Below, in pieces: positions 19,344 through 28,673 of a stretch of 64,000 nucleotides of DNA. The notes under the pieces were generated by a model. It saw only the letters and a list, made by a program, of their open reading frames with translations, did not search any database and was not told the DNA's origin. The DNA is taken from the NCBI RefSeq assembly GCF_001426375.1, contig NZ_LMEO01000002.1, positions 101,136-165,135 on the forward strand, given 5' to 3'. How positions within the stretch are numbered: the first letter of the stretch is position 1; every line of letters begins with the position of its first letter. The position numbers and the translations under genes are program-made. Source of the stretch: Paenibacillus sp. Root444D2. Lineage in GTDB: Bacteria > Bacillota > Bacilli > Paenibacillales > NBRC-103111.

Positions 19344-19363
19344 AGTTTTCCAAATGGAAAACT
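19344..19363 (+). repeat. Intercistronic hairpin between DUF47 gene and pit
   Basis: AGTTTTCC and GGAAAACT form a perfect 8-bp stem with an AAAT loop, ending just before the AGGAGG of pit. It has no T tract. It may stabilise the upstream message or tune pit expression. Confidence 0.45.
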
Positions 19364-19377
19364 CTTAGGAGGAAATC

Positions 19378-20379
19378 ATGTTAACTTATTTAATCGTCAT
19401 CGTTGTGCTTGCCTTACTTTTTGATTTCATTAATGGATTTCACGATACGGCTAATGCTATTGCAACTTCCATTTCCACGCGTGCCTTGAGCCCGCGTGTT
19501 GCCATCATTATGGCTGCCACACTCAACTTTGTCGGAGCCATGGTTTCCTCTAAGGTTGCCAAAACCGTTGGAGGAAGCATAGCCAATCCTGCCAAAATTG
19601 AAAACGGGGTTGAAATCGTCATAGCTGCCTTACTTGCAGCTATTATCTGGAACTTGTTGACATGGTATCTGTCCATTCCCTCATCTTCTTCTCATACACT
19701 CCTTGGTTCTCTAGCTGGAGCTGTCATTGCTGGCGCTGGGGTTCATGCGGTGAATTGGGGTGGTTTTACTCAAATTATTATCATTTTGCTTTTATCGCCT
19801 ATTATCGCTTTCGCCCTTGGTTACCTAATTATGATCTTAATCAAGTACATTGTAATATGGTCGGGGAATACATCAAGATCAAAGCTAAATCGCGTGTTCC
19901 GTACCTTGCAAATTTTATCTGCGGGATTACTCTCATACTCCCACGGTGGAAACGACGCACAAAAAGCAATGGGCATTATCGTGTTTGGTTTAGTCGCAGC
20001 TGGTGTTCAAACAGATTTGGAAGTGCCGCTGTGGGTGAAAATTGCTGCCGCTTTAGCAATGGGACTTGGAACATCCATCGGTGGATGGCGAATTATTAAA
20101 ACCGTTTCTGGTAAGATTGTTAAAATCGAGCCGATTAATGGCTTTGCATCGGACTTAACGTCATCACTCGTTATTCAATTCTCTACACACTTGGGTAAAC
20201 CATTATCAACGACGCATGTTATTTCCTCCGCGATTATCGGGACAGGCAGTGTCATGCGCTTCCATGAAGTTCAATGGGGCACGGTTGGCCGCATGTTAAT
20301 CACTTGGATTATTACGATTCCAATCAGCATCGCGCTCGCATTCTCGATTTACTTCGTGCTGTTCAGACTCATATTCTAA
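19378..20379 (+). CDS. pit: PiT-family inorganic phosphate permease
   Basis: A membrane permease that takes up phosphate (as a metal-phosphate complex in characterised PiT proteins) by proton symport. The PiT signature FINGFHDTANAIATSIST is at residues ~16-33, and the second repeat signature SYSHGGNDAQKAMGII occurs in the C-terminal half. About ten membrane segments are predicted over 333 residues. It forms a two-gene unit with the DUF47 gene and ends at a strong bidirectional terminator. Confidence 0.93.
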   Translation: MLTYLIVIVVLALLFDFINGFHDTANAIATSISTRALSPRVAIIMAATLNFVGAMVSSKVAKTVGGSIANPAKIENGVEIVIAALLAAIIWNLLTWYLSIPSSSSHTLLGSLAGAVIAGAGVHAVNWGGFTQIIIILLLSPIIAFALGYLIMILIKYIVIWSGNTSRSKLNRVFRTLQILSAGLLSYSHGGNDAQKAMGIIVFGLVAAGVQTDLEVPLWVKIAAALAMGLGTSIGGWRIIKTVSGKIVKIEPINGFASDLTSSLVIQFSTHLGKPLSTTHVISSAIIGTGSVMRFHEVQWGTVGRMLITWIITIPISIALAFSIYFVLFRLIF

Positions 20380-20451
20380 AAATAAATAGGCTGTCTCAAG
20401 AGTAACATTATAGATGTGTGGGACAGATCCAATTGTTTAAAAATTCGAATG

Positions 20452-20494
20452 AAAAAGGAGCTAAGCGGCTTGTATGTGCTTAGCTCCTTTTTTT
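20452..20494. terminator. Bidirectional terminator between pit and rex
   Basis: AAAAAGGAGCTAAGC and GCTTAGCTCCTTTTT form a long stem between convergent pit and rex, with A and T runs on both flanks. Confidence 0.9.
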
Positions 20495-20595
20495 ATATGA
20501 ATCCACAATTGTTCTTTAATCCCTATTCGCAATTGAACATCTTAAACCTATAGCCCATCTACTGTCACGAAAGCTTGAAAGCTGGATGTGGCTTT

Positions 20596-21216
20596 CTAAT
20601 CCAAATAATAAGCTAAACTTTGCAATTCTGTTGTAAAATCCGCATGATGTACACGCACCTCAGGAGGAACTTTAATAATGACCGGAGCAAAATTCAATAT
20701 CGCTTCGATCCCGCAGTCTACGAATTGATTGGCTACATTTTGAGCTTCGTTCGCAGGAACGGTAATGATGCCGATACGAACGCCTAATTCAGATAGAACC
20801 TTCTTCATCTCATGCATCGGTTGAACAACTAAATTGTTAATCGACTCCCCTGCCTTGCTTGGCATTGCATCAAAAACGGCGACAATTTTCATATCATTCC
20901 GTAAGTAAGTATTATAATTGCATAAAGCGCGGCCTAGGTTACCCGCTCCAACAAGAGCAACTTGAATATGTCGATCCAGCTTCAGGATCTGTCTAATCTT
21001 CTCAATCAAGTAAGCAATGTCGTAGCCGATTCCCTTTTTGCCAAATTCCCCGAAATAAGCCAAATCCTTGCGAATCTGTGCCGGATTCAGATCGAGCTTT
21101 TGACCCAAATCCTGCGAAGATACCGTCGAGACATTTTTCATTGCAAGTTCATTCAGAAAGCGTAAATAAATGGGCAGCCTCCGAACGACGGCTTCCGATA
21201 TTTTTTGTGTTTTCAA
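20596..21216 (-). CDS. rex: Redox-sensing transcriptional repressor Rex
   Basis: Rex represses respiratory and fermentative genes and is released from DNA by NADH. The N-terminal winged helix (LDLNPAQIRKDLAYFGEFGKKG) is followed by the NAD-binding Rossmann motif VALVGAGNLGRAL and the C-terminal domain-swapping helix (LQSLAYYL). It is 206 residues long. I chose TTG 21216 because GGGGGAGG lies 7 bases upstream; it sits 2 bases beyond the dinG stop, so the two genes are coupled. Its cytochrome-type targets may include the qcr genes elsewhere in the window, but I saw no convincing operator there. Confidence 0.9.
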   Translation of the reverse strand: MKTQKISEAVVRRLPIYLRFLNELAMKNVSTVSSQDLGQKLDLNPAQIRKDLAYFGEFGKKGIGYDIAYLIEKIRQILKLDRHIQVALVGAGNLGRALCNYNTYLRNDMKIVAVFDAMPSKAGESINNLVVQPMHEMKKVLSELGVRIGIITVPANEAQNVANQFVDCGIEAILNFAPVIIKVPPEVRVHHADFTTELQSLAYYLD

Positions 21217-21218
21217 CG

Positions 21219-24074
21219 CTATGCCTCCCCCATCCACTCTTCAATCCTAGGTAACATTTGCTCGGTCGTCATATGCTCAATCTTCGGACCAGGCAATGAA
21301 TAAAGGAAGTGCTTGCCATAATACGTATCAATGACACGAGTATCATAGATGATAACGATGCCTTTATCGGATGCACGTCTAACAAGTCGGCCAAAGCCCT
21401 GCTTAAATCGAATGACAGCCTGCGGCACAGAAAATTTCATAAATGGATTCTCGTTGCGCTTCTTAATATTTTCACACTTAGCCTCAACAAGAGGGTGATT
21501 TGGCGGTTGAAACGGCAATCTTATAATAGCAAGACAACTTAACGCATCTCCTGGAATATCGACACCCTCCCAGAACGAGCTGGTGCCCAGAAGGACACAC
21601 ATTTTGTTATCTTGGAACATCCGGGTCAGTTTACTCCGATTACCGCTGTCGACCCCCTGCCCGAGCACGGTAATTCCATGTGGCTTCAAGAGATCCTTCA
21701 TGCCGGCATAAATTTGCTTAAGCATACGATTCGAAGTGCACAAAATCAACATTCGTCCTTTGGTAATTCGCGCAACATCACTGAGCGACTCAATAAGTGC
21801 GTTGATAAAAATAGGATCACCGGCACCTTTGATTGTTGGGAAGTTCCGCGGAATGACGACGAGAGCTTGTTCTCTATAATTAAAAGGAGATGGCAATTGA
21901 ACAGTTTTCAGCTTGCCCGATTCTTCATCCTCAGGGATAACTAACCCTAATTGATCCGCTGAATATTGAAAAGATTTATTAACAGACAACGTCGCGGAGG
22001 TCAGGATAATACTGTCTTTGGTCTCAAAGAAATGCTGCTGCAGCAAACCACTTACATCCGTAGGCACCGATACGAGCTGCAGTGACTTCGATTTGGCATA
22101 GGTGCCCGCTTCCATCCAATACACATAACCCTCATCAGCCATTTTCATAAAAAAGTGCAGGGCATCTCGATGGTTGTATAGCTCCTTTACCGTGCCATTC
22201 AAATCAGTGACTAAACCTTGGACTCCAAAAACTTCCTGCATGTCCTTCACTTCATTTAACAATTTATCAAGCGTGCGCAGTAAATCATTCGCATTCAAAT
22301 AAATATTGTCTTCCATGATCAAAAGCTCTCGCCATTCGGGTGGAAGCGTTTCGGGCTTCATCCGCAGTACGTATTGTGAGTTTTCCGATTGCGAAGGATC
22401 GCTCCTAGAAGATAACAGCTCATAGAGCGCTTCACTAAGCCGATCCCAATCCTCTTTGATTTGCACGATTTTGGGAAAGAGCCCATCGATAGTTTGACTC
22501 CAAGCGGCCGCGCGTTCCTGCTGCTCATCCGATTTCTGCAATCGAAACCGCAACATCGGTAATTGGCCGCTTCGATTATCTTTATATAGCCATAGCAACG
22601 AATGATAAAATGCGGAAGAATGCAGCTCAATTCCAAGATGCTTACTGGCCACTTCTTCAAAGTGATGCGCCTCATCAATGACAAGGTGCTTGTAAGCCGG
22701 TAGAAGGCGGTTCTCAGCCTTCATATCCGTGAAAAGGAGGGAATGGTTCGTAATAATTACATCGGCCGTATTGGCATCATTACGAGCGCGATGATAGAAG
22801 CATTTCTTGTACCAAGGGCACATGCGATTCAAACAAGAATCAGTGTCACTTGCAACCGAATACCAGAACTGCGCACCCTTATTGCCAAAATGCAGCTCCT
22901 CTTCATCTCCATGCTCCGTCTCACTAAGCCATACAACCATCTGCGCTGCCGTGATCGGATCTTCCTTGCCATTCTCGTAATCACGTGTTGTTAGCTTTGT
23001 CTCGAATTTACGCAGGCATAAGTAATGACTTCTGCCTTTAAGTACAGCAGCTTTGAAAGGGATAGGGAAAATCTCCTTCAAGAGAGGAATGTCCCGCTCA
23101 CGGAGCTGTTCTTGTAAGTTAATCGTGTGCGTAGAGACAATCACTTTCTTCTCATACTTGATGCCATAATAAATGGATGGTATTAAATACCCTAGCGATT
23201 TCCCTGTCCCTGTTCCCGCTTCAATCATCAAATGCTGATCAGCCCTTAGTGACTTTTCAACTTCCCGGATCATCTGCTCTTGGGATTCACGGTCTTCAAA
23301 GATCTCGAATTTTTCACGTAAGGCTGTTTTCAAACCTTGATGAAACTCCGTAAAGGAAGAACCTAAACCATCCGCATCGGCGTCGCTGCGCGTATCTTCC
23401 TCATCGCCCCAATCGGTGACATTAAGTGTAAATTGACGGAAATATCGATTCGTATCCATATCCACACTGGTTATAGACTCTTTGTATACACATATTTCAT
23501 CGAGGAACCAACCCAAATCGCTGTTGCCGTTTTCGAAAATATGCTGCAAGCGTTGAACTGTAAGAAGCGGCAGCCCTAGCAAGCGTTCCATACAAATAAT
23601 CCATATGGCTGCCGTTACTTCTGCATCGCTATCCGCTTGGTGTGGCCTTTCATGATCAATACCGAACAATCCAGCCACCATGCTAAGCTGAAGACTCGAA
23701 ATTGATGGAAATAAGATACGCAGCAAATCCATCGTATCCAGCACACGTCCTGAGAAAGGCGGGTATCCTGTTTTCGTTAGTCCTTTTTGCAAAAAGGATA
23801 AATCAAAAGCCGCATGGTGCGCCACAAGCACACAATCAAACAATAGCGGAAACATATCCGCCATGACTTGGTCAAGTGGGGGAGCATCCGCAACCATGTC
23901 TTCCGTTATCCCTGTAAGTGTTGTAATCGAAGAAGGTATACTTATCCCTGGTTTGACCAGAGAAGTATACCTGTGAGTAATTTGAAATTGATCTATAATG
24001 ACGAGTCCAACCTGAATAATTTCATCCGCAGGCTGACTTCCTGTCGTTTCAAAATCCAAAACTGCAAATTTCAT
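21219..24074 (-). CDS. dinG: DinG-family helicase with N-terminal exonuclease domain
   Basis: A superfamily 2 XPD-like helicase of about 951 residues. The N-terminal DEDDh exonuclease domain opens with VLDFETTGS and includes LVAHHAAFDLSFL. Walker A is IEAGTGTGKSLGYL, the DEAH box appears as HLVIDEAHHFEE, and motif VI is RFKQGFGRLVRR. Four cysteines that could bind an iron-sulfur cluster are seen around SCLNRMCPWYKKCFYH. This is the Gram-positive DinG arrangement. ATG 24074 is preferred over TTG 24089, although the ribosome binding site (AAAGGA) is distant. Confidence 0.9.
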   Translation of the reverse strand: MKFAVLDFETTGSQPADEIIQVGLVIIDQFQITHRYTSLVKPGISIPSSITTLTGITEDMVADAPPLDQVMADMFPLLFDCVLVAHHAAFDLSFLQKGLTKTGYPPFSGRVLDTMDLLRILFPSISSLQLSMVAGLFGIDHERPHQADSDAEVTAAIWIICMERLLGLPLLTVQRLQHIFENGNSDLGWFLDEICVYKESITSVDMDTNRYFRQFTLNVTDWGDEEDTRSDADADGLGSSFTEFHQGLKTALREKFEIFEDRESQEQMIREVEKSLRADQHLMIEAGTGTGKSLGYLIPSIYYGIKYEKKVIVSTHTINLQEQLRERDIPLLKEIFPIPFKAAVLKGRSHYLCLRKFETKLTTRDYENGKEDPITAAQMVVWLSETEHGDEEELHFGNKGAQFWYSVASDTDSCLNRMCPWYKKCFYHRARNDANTADVIITNHSLLFTDMKAENRLLPAYKHLVIDEAHHFEEVASKHLGIELHSSAFYHSLLWLYKDNRSGQLPMLRFRLQKSDEQQERAAAWSQTIDGLFPKIVQIKEDWDRLSEALYELLSSRSDPSQSENSQYVLRMKPETLPPEWRELLIMEDNIYLNANDLLRTLDKLLNEVKDMQEVFGVQGLVTDLNGTVKELYNHRDALHFFMKMADEGYVYWMEAGTYAKSKSLQLVSVPTDVSGLLQQHFFETKDSIILTSATLSVNKSFQYSADQLGLVIPEDEESGKLKTVQLPSPFNYREQALVVIPRNFPTIKGAGDPIFINALIESLSDVARITKGRMLILCTSNRMLKQIYAGMKDLLKPHGITVLGQGVDSGNRSKLTRMFQDNKMCVLLGTSSFWEGVDIPGDALSCLAIIRLPFQPPNHPLVEAKCENIKKRNENPFMKFSVPQAVIRFKQGFGRLVRRASDKGIVIIYDTRVIDTYYGKHFLYSLPGPKIEHMTTEQMLPRIEEWMGEA

Positions 24075-24164
24075 GACGTGTATCTTCAATCCTTTCGTCC
24101 TGCACTTCTCCTAGCATACCAAATCTTATTAGGAAAAGGGAATACCCAGTTAGCCGCTTCCGTT

Positions 24165-24758
24165 TTAGGATTCGTCCAAATTGATCAGCGGCTCCATGCA
24201 AGAAGGATCGGTGTGATAAGCTTTTTGAAAATATTCAAAGGCTTTTTCCATATTCTGATTTTGCACTTGAATGCAGCCCATTGCGTTGTAGGAAATGGCC
24301 TTCATCTTGGTATTGTCGGTCAAGGGCAGAAGGAACTTGAAGTGTTGGTACGCTTCTCCAAACTCCCCTTTGCGCAAATGACCCATCGCTAAATACACCC
24401 GGGCTAGCAAGAAATCTGGCTGTCTTTGAATCAGAACTTCGAATTCTTTGATCGCTTGATCGTACATATAAAGCTTGTAAAATCCCTGGCCCCGCATGAA
24501 TTCATCCGTCTGCTTCCCAGTCACATCTAGATCCATCAGCTCATCATGAAGGGTTTGGGTACTCATCGGTACGGCCCCATAAAACTTTCCCAACTTCTCC
24601 TCAAAAAGCAGCCACGCCTCGATGAACTCATCGCTCATCGTTTTCAACACCTGCAATTGTTCGTCGAGCTCAGCCTTTTTTTCCACGTCACTATTCGGAT
24701 ATTCTTTTTGGATTTCTTCCAAAACCTCGTTCATTGTGGAAAATAAATGCTTAAACAT
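24165..24758 (-). CDS. TPR-repeat protein
   Basis: 197 residues with tetratricopeptide-like repeats in the C-terminal half: YDQAIKEFEVLIQRQPD, GEFGEAYQHFKFLLPLTD and NMEKAFEYFQKAYHTDPS. The N-terminal ~100 residues look helical and charged. ATG 24758 has GGTGGG 7 bases upstream. It lies between panD and dinG on the same strand. It is presumably a protein-protein interaction factor; no specific function can be assigned. Confidence 0.75.
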   Translation of the reverse strand: MFKHLFSTMNEVLEEIQKEYPNSDVEKKAELDEQLQVLKTMSDEFIEAWLLFEEKLGKFYGAVPMSTQTLHDELMDLDVTGKQTDEFMRGQGFYKLYMYDQAIKEFEVLIQRQPDFLLARVYLAMGHLRKGEFGEAYQHFKFLLPLTDNTKMKAISYNAMGCIQVQNQNMEKAFEYFQKAYHTDPSCMEPLINLDES

Positions 24759-24838
24759 TTGGCATCCCACCTTTGCTTCGAAAGCTTATCCTCATTCTTT
24801 GTAAACAGCGCCGATTTCATGCATGGAAGTGATCCCTC

Positions 24839-25222
24839 TTAAAGGATGGTGGAATGCTCTTCTTCTTTGAGAAGCTGCTCAACTTTATTATTTTCACCCA
24901 TAATGGCAATCGTCGGTTGATGTTTCTTCGCTTCTTCATCAGTCATCATCGCATAAGAAATAATAATAACCGTATCACCAGTTTGAACTAACCTAGCTGC
25001 CGCCCCATTTAAACAAATCACACCTGTGCCGCGCGGCCCAGGAATAATATAAGTTTCAAGACGTGCACCATTATTGTTGTTCACAATTTGCACTTTCTCA
25101 TTCGGCAGCATACCAACTAAATCGATCAAATCCTCATCAATCGTAATGCTTCCGATATAATTCAAATTGGCTTCCGTAACAGTTGCCCGGTGGATTTTAG
25201 CTTTCATCATGGTTCGAAACAT
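24839..25222 (-). CDS. panD: Aspartate 1-decarboxylase (pyruvoyl-dependent)
   Basis: It makes beta-alanine for pantothenate. It is translated as a proenzyme that self-cleaves at Gly24-Ser25, visible here in [11 protein letters not shown], to create the pyruvoyl group. [15 protein letters not shown] and [14 protein letters not shown] are PanD signatures. The 127-residue size is normal when starting at ATG 25222; an in-frame GTG at 25231 would overlap panC. It is the last gene of panB-panC-panD. Confidence 0.95.
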   Translation of the reverse strand: MFRTMMKAKIHRATVTEANLNYIGSITIDEDLIDLVGMLPNEKVQIVNNNNGARLETYIIPGPRGTGVICLNGAAARLVQTGDTVIIISYAMMTDEEAKKHQPTIAIMGENNKVEQLLKEEEHSTIL

Positions 25223-25227
25223 GGAAG

Positions 25228-26109
25228 TCACTTCCCTACTTGTAAAATTAAATTATCGATCAAACGCGTTTTGCCGAATTTGACAGCCAAAGCAATTATC
25301 ATAGAATCGGTATGATGGCTATTTTCAAAGGGTTCTAATGTCGGATAAGCTAGTACCTCTACATAGTCAATGACGGCTAAAGGTGAAGTAGTGATATGTT
25401 GGCTGACCAAGGCTTCAAGCTCCTGGGGTGTGAAAGTTGAATGTGATTCCACAAATGACTTTGCTTTTTGTAAGGATTGAGACAGAACTAAAGCCTGCTT
25501 ATGCTCTTCTTCAGAAAGATACACATTGCGCGAGCTCATGGCCAGCCCGTCTGCTTCACGCAAGATAGGACAGGGAACAATCTCGATGCCCAGATTGAGA
25601 TCTTGCACCATTTGCTCAATGACAGCAACCTGCTGGGCATCCTTAAGGCCAAAAAAGGCTTGATCAGGCTGCACTATATGAAACAACTTGCTAACGACAG
25701 TTGCGACCCCGTCAAAATGTCCAGGCCGTGATGCTCCGCAAAGTCTAGAGGTAAGACCAGTCACACTGACCGTAGTGCGCGTCGGTGATGGATACATTTC
25801 GCTTACAGATGGCATGAACACAAGGTCAACGCCCGCGGCTTCGGCTAATTGCAAGTCCCGCTCCGTATTGCGCGGGTATCGCTCGAAATCCTCACCTGGA
25901 CCGAACTGGAGCGGATTAACAAAAATACTTAACACGACAAGTCCACTTTGAGTACGTGCTTTGCGTAGCAAACTAGCATGACCTTCGTGTAAATAGCCCA
26001 TTGTGGGTACAAACCCAACAGATTGGTCGTTCTTGCGTCGATAGTCCCTTATGCGAGAACGCAAATCAGCAATTGAATGAATCACTTCCATTGTCTGGAT
26101 CGCTTCCAT
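25228..26109 (-). CDS. panC: Pantoate-beta-alanine ligase
   Basis: It condenses pantoate and beta-alanine with ATP to give pantothenate. It contains [17 protein letters not shown] (HIGH-like motif), [32 protein letters not shown], and MSSRNVYLS (KMSKS-like). It is 293 residues long from ATG 26109, which has AAGGAG 11 bases upstream inside the end of panB. It is followed directly by panD. Confidence 0.95.
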   Translation of the reverse strand: MEAIQTMEVIHSIADLRSRIRDYRRKNDQSVGFVPTMGYLHEGHASLLRKARTQSGLVVLSIFVNPLQFGPGEDFERYPRNTERDLQLAEAAGVDLVFMPSVSEMYPSPTRTTVSVTGLTSRLCGASRPGHFDGVATVVSKLFHIVQPDQAFFGLKDAQQVAVIEQMVQDLNLGIEIVPCPILREADGLAMSSRNVYLSEEEHKQALVLSQSLQKAKSFVESHSTFTPQELEALVSQHITTSPLAVIDYVEVLAYPTLEPFENSHHTDSMIIALAVKFGKTRLIDNLILQVGK

Positions 26110-26114
26110 GCCTC

Positions 26115-26972
26115 TCACTTCTCCTTATCGCCATACAAGTATTCAACAACATCGTTGTCCATATGAAACGTATGCTCTGGCGCAGGGAATGTCCTTGCTT
26201 TCACTTCTTTCACATACTCCCCAATACCTGCACGAATAGTTTCCCCTATATTCGCGTATGCTTTTACGAACTTTCTGGCAGCACTGTCAGAACCATACTG
26301 GAGAAGATCATGATAAACAAGCACCTGGCCATCGCAATGAACCCCAGAACCAATTCCAATCGTAGGAATCGATAGCTGCTTCGTTATCCATTCGGCCAGT
26401 TCATCAGTTACCAGTTCTAAGACCACCGCGAAAGCTCCCGCTTCCTCAAGTGCTTTAGCATCACTGAGCAATTTCTCCGCTTGTTCGGAACTTCGCCCTT
26501 GTACGCGGAATCCACCAAGTTGATGAACAGATTGCGGAGTTAAACCCAGATGTCCGACGACCGGCACACCAGCCTCCGTGATCGCTTTGACGGTTGCCGC
26601 AATCTCAACTCCGCCTTCCAGCTTAACCGCCTTTGCTCCACCCTCTTGCATTAATCGGGCAACACCACGAAATGTAGAGTCCAAGCTTCCATGGTAAGTC
26701 AAGAAAGGCATATCCGCTACAATGAACGTATTCGAAGCTCCACGCACCGCGGCTCGCGTCTGGTAAACCATATCATCCAATGTGACCGGCAGGGTTGAAT
26801 CGTAGCCTAGTACGACATTCCCTAGAGAATCTCCTACAAGGATAACATCAATGCCTGCCTCTTCCGCCAAGCGGGCTGAGGGATAATCATAAGCAGTTAC
26901 CATCGTAATGGGAACGCCATCTTGCTTCATTTTTCTCATCTTAGCTGTCGTAAGCGGCTTACGGTGTTCCAT
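26115..26972 (-). CDS. panB: 3-methyl-2-oxobutanoate hydroxymethyltransferase
   Basis: It adds a hydroxymethyl group from methylene-tetrahydrofolate to 2-ketoisovalerate, giving ketopantoate. Signatures include VTAYDYPSARLAEEAGID, VGDSLGNVVLGYDSTLPVT, AVKLEGG, and VPVVGHLGLTPQSVHQLGG. It has 285 residues and a GAGGAAG site upstream of ATG 26972. It is preceded by an untranslated leader of about 200 bases that contains an intrinsic terminator. Confidence 0.95.
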   Translation of the reverse strand: MEHRKPLTTAKMRKMKQDGVPITMVTAYDYPSARLAEEAGIDVILVGDSLGNVVLGYDSTLPVTLDDMVYQTRAAVRGASNTFIVADMPFLTYHGSLDSTFRGVARLMQEGGAKAVKLEGGVEIAATVKAITEAGVPVVGHLGLTPQSVHQLGGFRVQGRSSEQAEKLLSDAKALEEAGAFAVVLELVTDELAEWITKQLSIPTIGIGSGVHCDGQVLVYHDLLQYGSDSAARKFVKAYANIGETIRAGIGEYVKEVKARTFPAPEHTFHMDNDVVEYLYGDKEK

Positions 26973-27178
26973 TGTTATCCCAGCTTCCTCATATAAAATA
27001 AAAAACCTTTTAGCTAAGAGCTAAAAGGATCGCATGCAGAAAGAATCCAATGATCCCTCTGTCTCGGTCCCATAAGGCTCAGAGCAGAATCCAACATCTT
27101 GTTTCAAGTCCTATTCCTTTGTAAATAAACTACTACCATCAAGCTGCAAGTGCAGTTCCTTTAAGGATACCGCCTTGT
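26973..27178 (-). promoter_or_regulatory. panBCD leader with attenuator-like terminator
   Basis: Between the predicted transcription start (~27178) and panB lies a leader with an internal intrinsic terminator (26994-27028), so transcription can be aborted before the panB ribosome binding site. The leader has two copies of TTGGATTCT (minus strand; 27050-27042 and 27094-27086) and a CTCTG/CAGAG stem (27057-27061 with 27080-27084). A 'pan' RNA motif upstream of panB genes has been described; I cannot verify that this is the same element. Confidence 0.55.
26994..27028 (-). terminator. Intrinsic terminator inside the panBCD leader
   Basis: CCTTTTAGCT and AGCTAAAAGG form a perfect 10-bp stem with a 3-base loop, followed on the minus strand by TTTTTTATTTTAT. 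It sits after a promoter and before the panB ribosome binding site, which suggests regulated read-through. Confidence 0.88.
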
Positions 27179-27184
27179 CTTGCT

Positions 27185-27213
27185 ATTATACCAAATGTTG
27201 CTTCCATTTGATA
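27185..27213 (-). promoter_or_regulatory. Promoter of the panBCD leader
   Basis: TATCAA (27213-27208) and a perfect TATAAT (27190-27185) are 17 bases apart, just after the birA stop. Transcription would start near 27178. Confidence 0.6.
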
Positions 27214-27216
27214 CCT

Positions 27217-28185
27217 TTACTTCAGCTCAATATCACCGGAATAGATCTTTATTTTCTCTCCAGCTTGCGTTATTACCGTTAAAGCACCGGAATCATCCAA
27301 CGAATCAGCGATACCTTCAATGACACCAGAAGGTGTATGCGTGCGGATTGGACGCTTCAAAGTTACACTAAGAGCCTCCCACAGCAAGCGGATTGGAGCG
27401 AAGCCTTTCTCCATATAAAGCGCATAGAGATCTTCAAACTCTAAAAGAAAAGCTTGTACCAAACTTTCTCTTGGGATGTCAGCCCCCGATTCAATCGCGA
27501 GAGAGGTCGCAATATCCCGCAATTCCTCGGGATAATCCTCCCTCTTCAAATTCACACTAATACCAATCCCTGCAATCACATACTTGAGCCGTTCATCTTC
27601 CCCACTGCTTTCAAGTAAGATGCCGCTTACCTTCTTGCCTTTAATTAGAAGATCATTAGGCCACTTAATGCCGATGTCTACCTGACAAACTTTCTGGATG
27701 GAGCGACATAGCGCCACGGCGCTAAGCAGCGTTAATTGAGGCATAAAATAGACAGGAATGCGCGGCTTTAACACGAGACTCATCCATATCCCTTTACCGG
27801 CCGGAGAATGCCATGTGCGCCCCATTCGGCCTCTTCCCGCTGTCTGTGCCTCTGCCAGCACAATCGTTCCTTCAGGAGCACCAGATGCAATGAGAGCGTG
27901 TGCAATGGTTTGTGTAGATTCGACTTCCCCGTAAACATGAATTTTCTGACCAAGAACCTTGGTTTTCAATCCGCTCAACAGTTCATTCACTTGCCATGAA
28001 TTAGGCTTGCTCAACAATCGATACCCTTTACGAGGCGCAGCTTCAAATTCATAACCTGCCGATCGAAGCTCTTCGATATGCTTCCAGATCGCGGTACGGC
28101 TAACGTTAAGACGTCGGCTGATTTCCTCGCCGGAAACGTAAGCTTCCGGGAATTCTTGGAACAGCTCTAATATACGTTTGTTCAT
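27217..28185 (-). CDS. birA: Biotin-protein ligase / biotin repressor
   Basis: It attaches biotin to carboxylase carrier domains and, with its N-terminal winged helix (SGEEISRRLNVSRTAIWKHI), can repress biotin genes. The ligase domain shows GRGRMGRTWHSP (biotin/ATP loop) and KWPNDLLIKGKKVSGIL. It is 322 residues long, a normal size for the bifunctional type. No biotin operator or bio genes are seen in this window. It lies between the palindrome array and panBCD. Confidence 0.94.
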   Translation of the reverse strand: MNKRILELFQEFPEAYVSGEEISRRLNVSRTAIWKHIEELRSAGYEFEAAPRKGYRLLSKPNSWQVNELLSGLKTKVLGQKIHVYGEVESTQTIAHALIASGAPEGTIVLAEAQTAGRGRMGRTWHSPAGKGIWMSLVLKPRIPVYFMPQLTLLSAVALCRSIQKVCQVDIGIKWPNDLLIKGKKVSGILLESSGEDERLKYVIAGIGISVNLKREDYPEELRDIATSLAIESGADIPRESLVQAFLLEFEDLYALYMEKGFAPIRLLWEALSVTLKRPIRTHTPSGVIEGIADSLDDSGALTVITQAGEKIKIYSGDIELK

Positions 28186-28375
28186 ACGATTTCACTCACG
28201 ATCTATCGGGAATTTAATTTTGACGTCGATTCATCTGATAATGCTGCGGTTGTTGTAGTTCGTGCAACTTTTCGGAGAAAATGCCTCCTCACAACCGGTA
28301 AGATTAACTCCAAAATTCGATCTTAGAGTTATTCAGCAACATTCTGAAGGTAGATAGGCTATTGTGGATACAGAA

Positions 28376-28446
28376 TGTTGTAATTGCTACAACAATTCAT
28401 CCTCCCTTTGGCTACTTTGCAAATTGAAGTTGCAAATCGTACAACA
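28376..28446 (+). repeat. 71-bp palindrome-bounded element, copy 1
   Basis: It begins with TGTTGTA, ends with TACAACA (inverted ends), and carries a 19-nt palindrome at each end. Its middle shares ATT..CCT..GCT..TTTG..TT.GA with the reverse complement of copy 2, which is exactly the same length. Confidence 0.7.
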
Positions 28447-28489
28447 TTTTTAACCCTTTTGTTGAGAAATGGCCTTTTTAGGGCCCAAT

Positions 28490-28560
28490 TGTTGTACATA
28501 ATGCAACATCGAAAATACAAAAGCGAGATCTAGGCAGTAATTGTTGTACATTCTACAACA
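28490..28560 (-). repeat. 71-bp palindrome-bounded element, copy 2 (inverted)
   Basis: Read on the minus strand it aligns over its whole 71 bases with copy 1, with strongest identity in the terminal palindromes. The two copies are 43 bases apart in opposite orientation. Confidence 0.7.
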
Positions 28561-28673
28561 ACAACACGCTTATTTGCCCCCTATTATCTCAGAGACTACC
28601 AGAAGTAACCTGACTTGTTGTACAGCTTACAGCATTAAGAATTATTCCCATAATATCATCATTCAAAATATAA

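Larger units (their letters stand above)
28250..28634. repeat. Array of six 19-nt palindromes between birA and cca
   Basis: Six imperfect palindromes of the form TGTTGTA-N5-TACAACA lie at about 28250-28268, 28376-28394, 28428-28446, 28490-28508, 28542-28560 and 28616-28634. Centre spacings are about 125, 52, 62, 52 and 74 bases. No open frame is credible in the 505-base gap. Spacing is irregular and repeats are degenerate, so this is not a CRISPR array. Confidence 0.85.

Noticed and set aside
28250-28634. CRISPR array
   Set aside because: Repeats are degenerate 19-nt palindromes with unequal spacing, two halves are inverted copies, and no cas genes are near.
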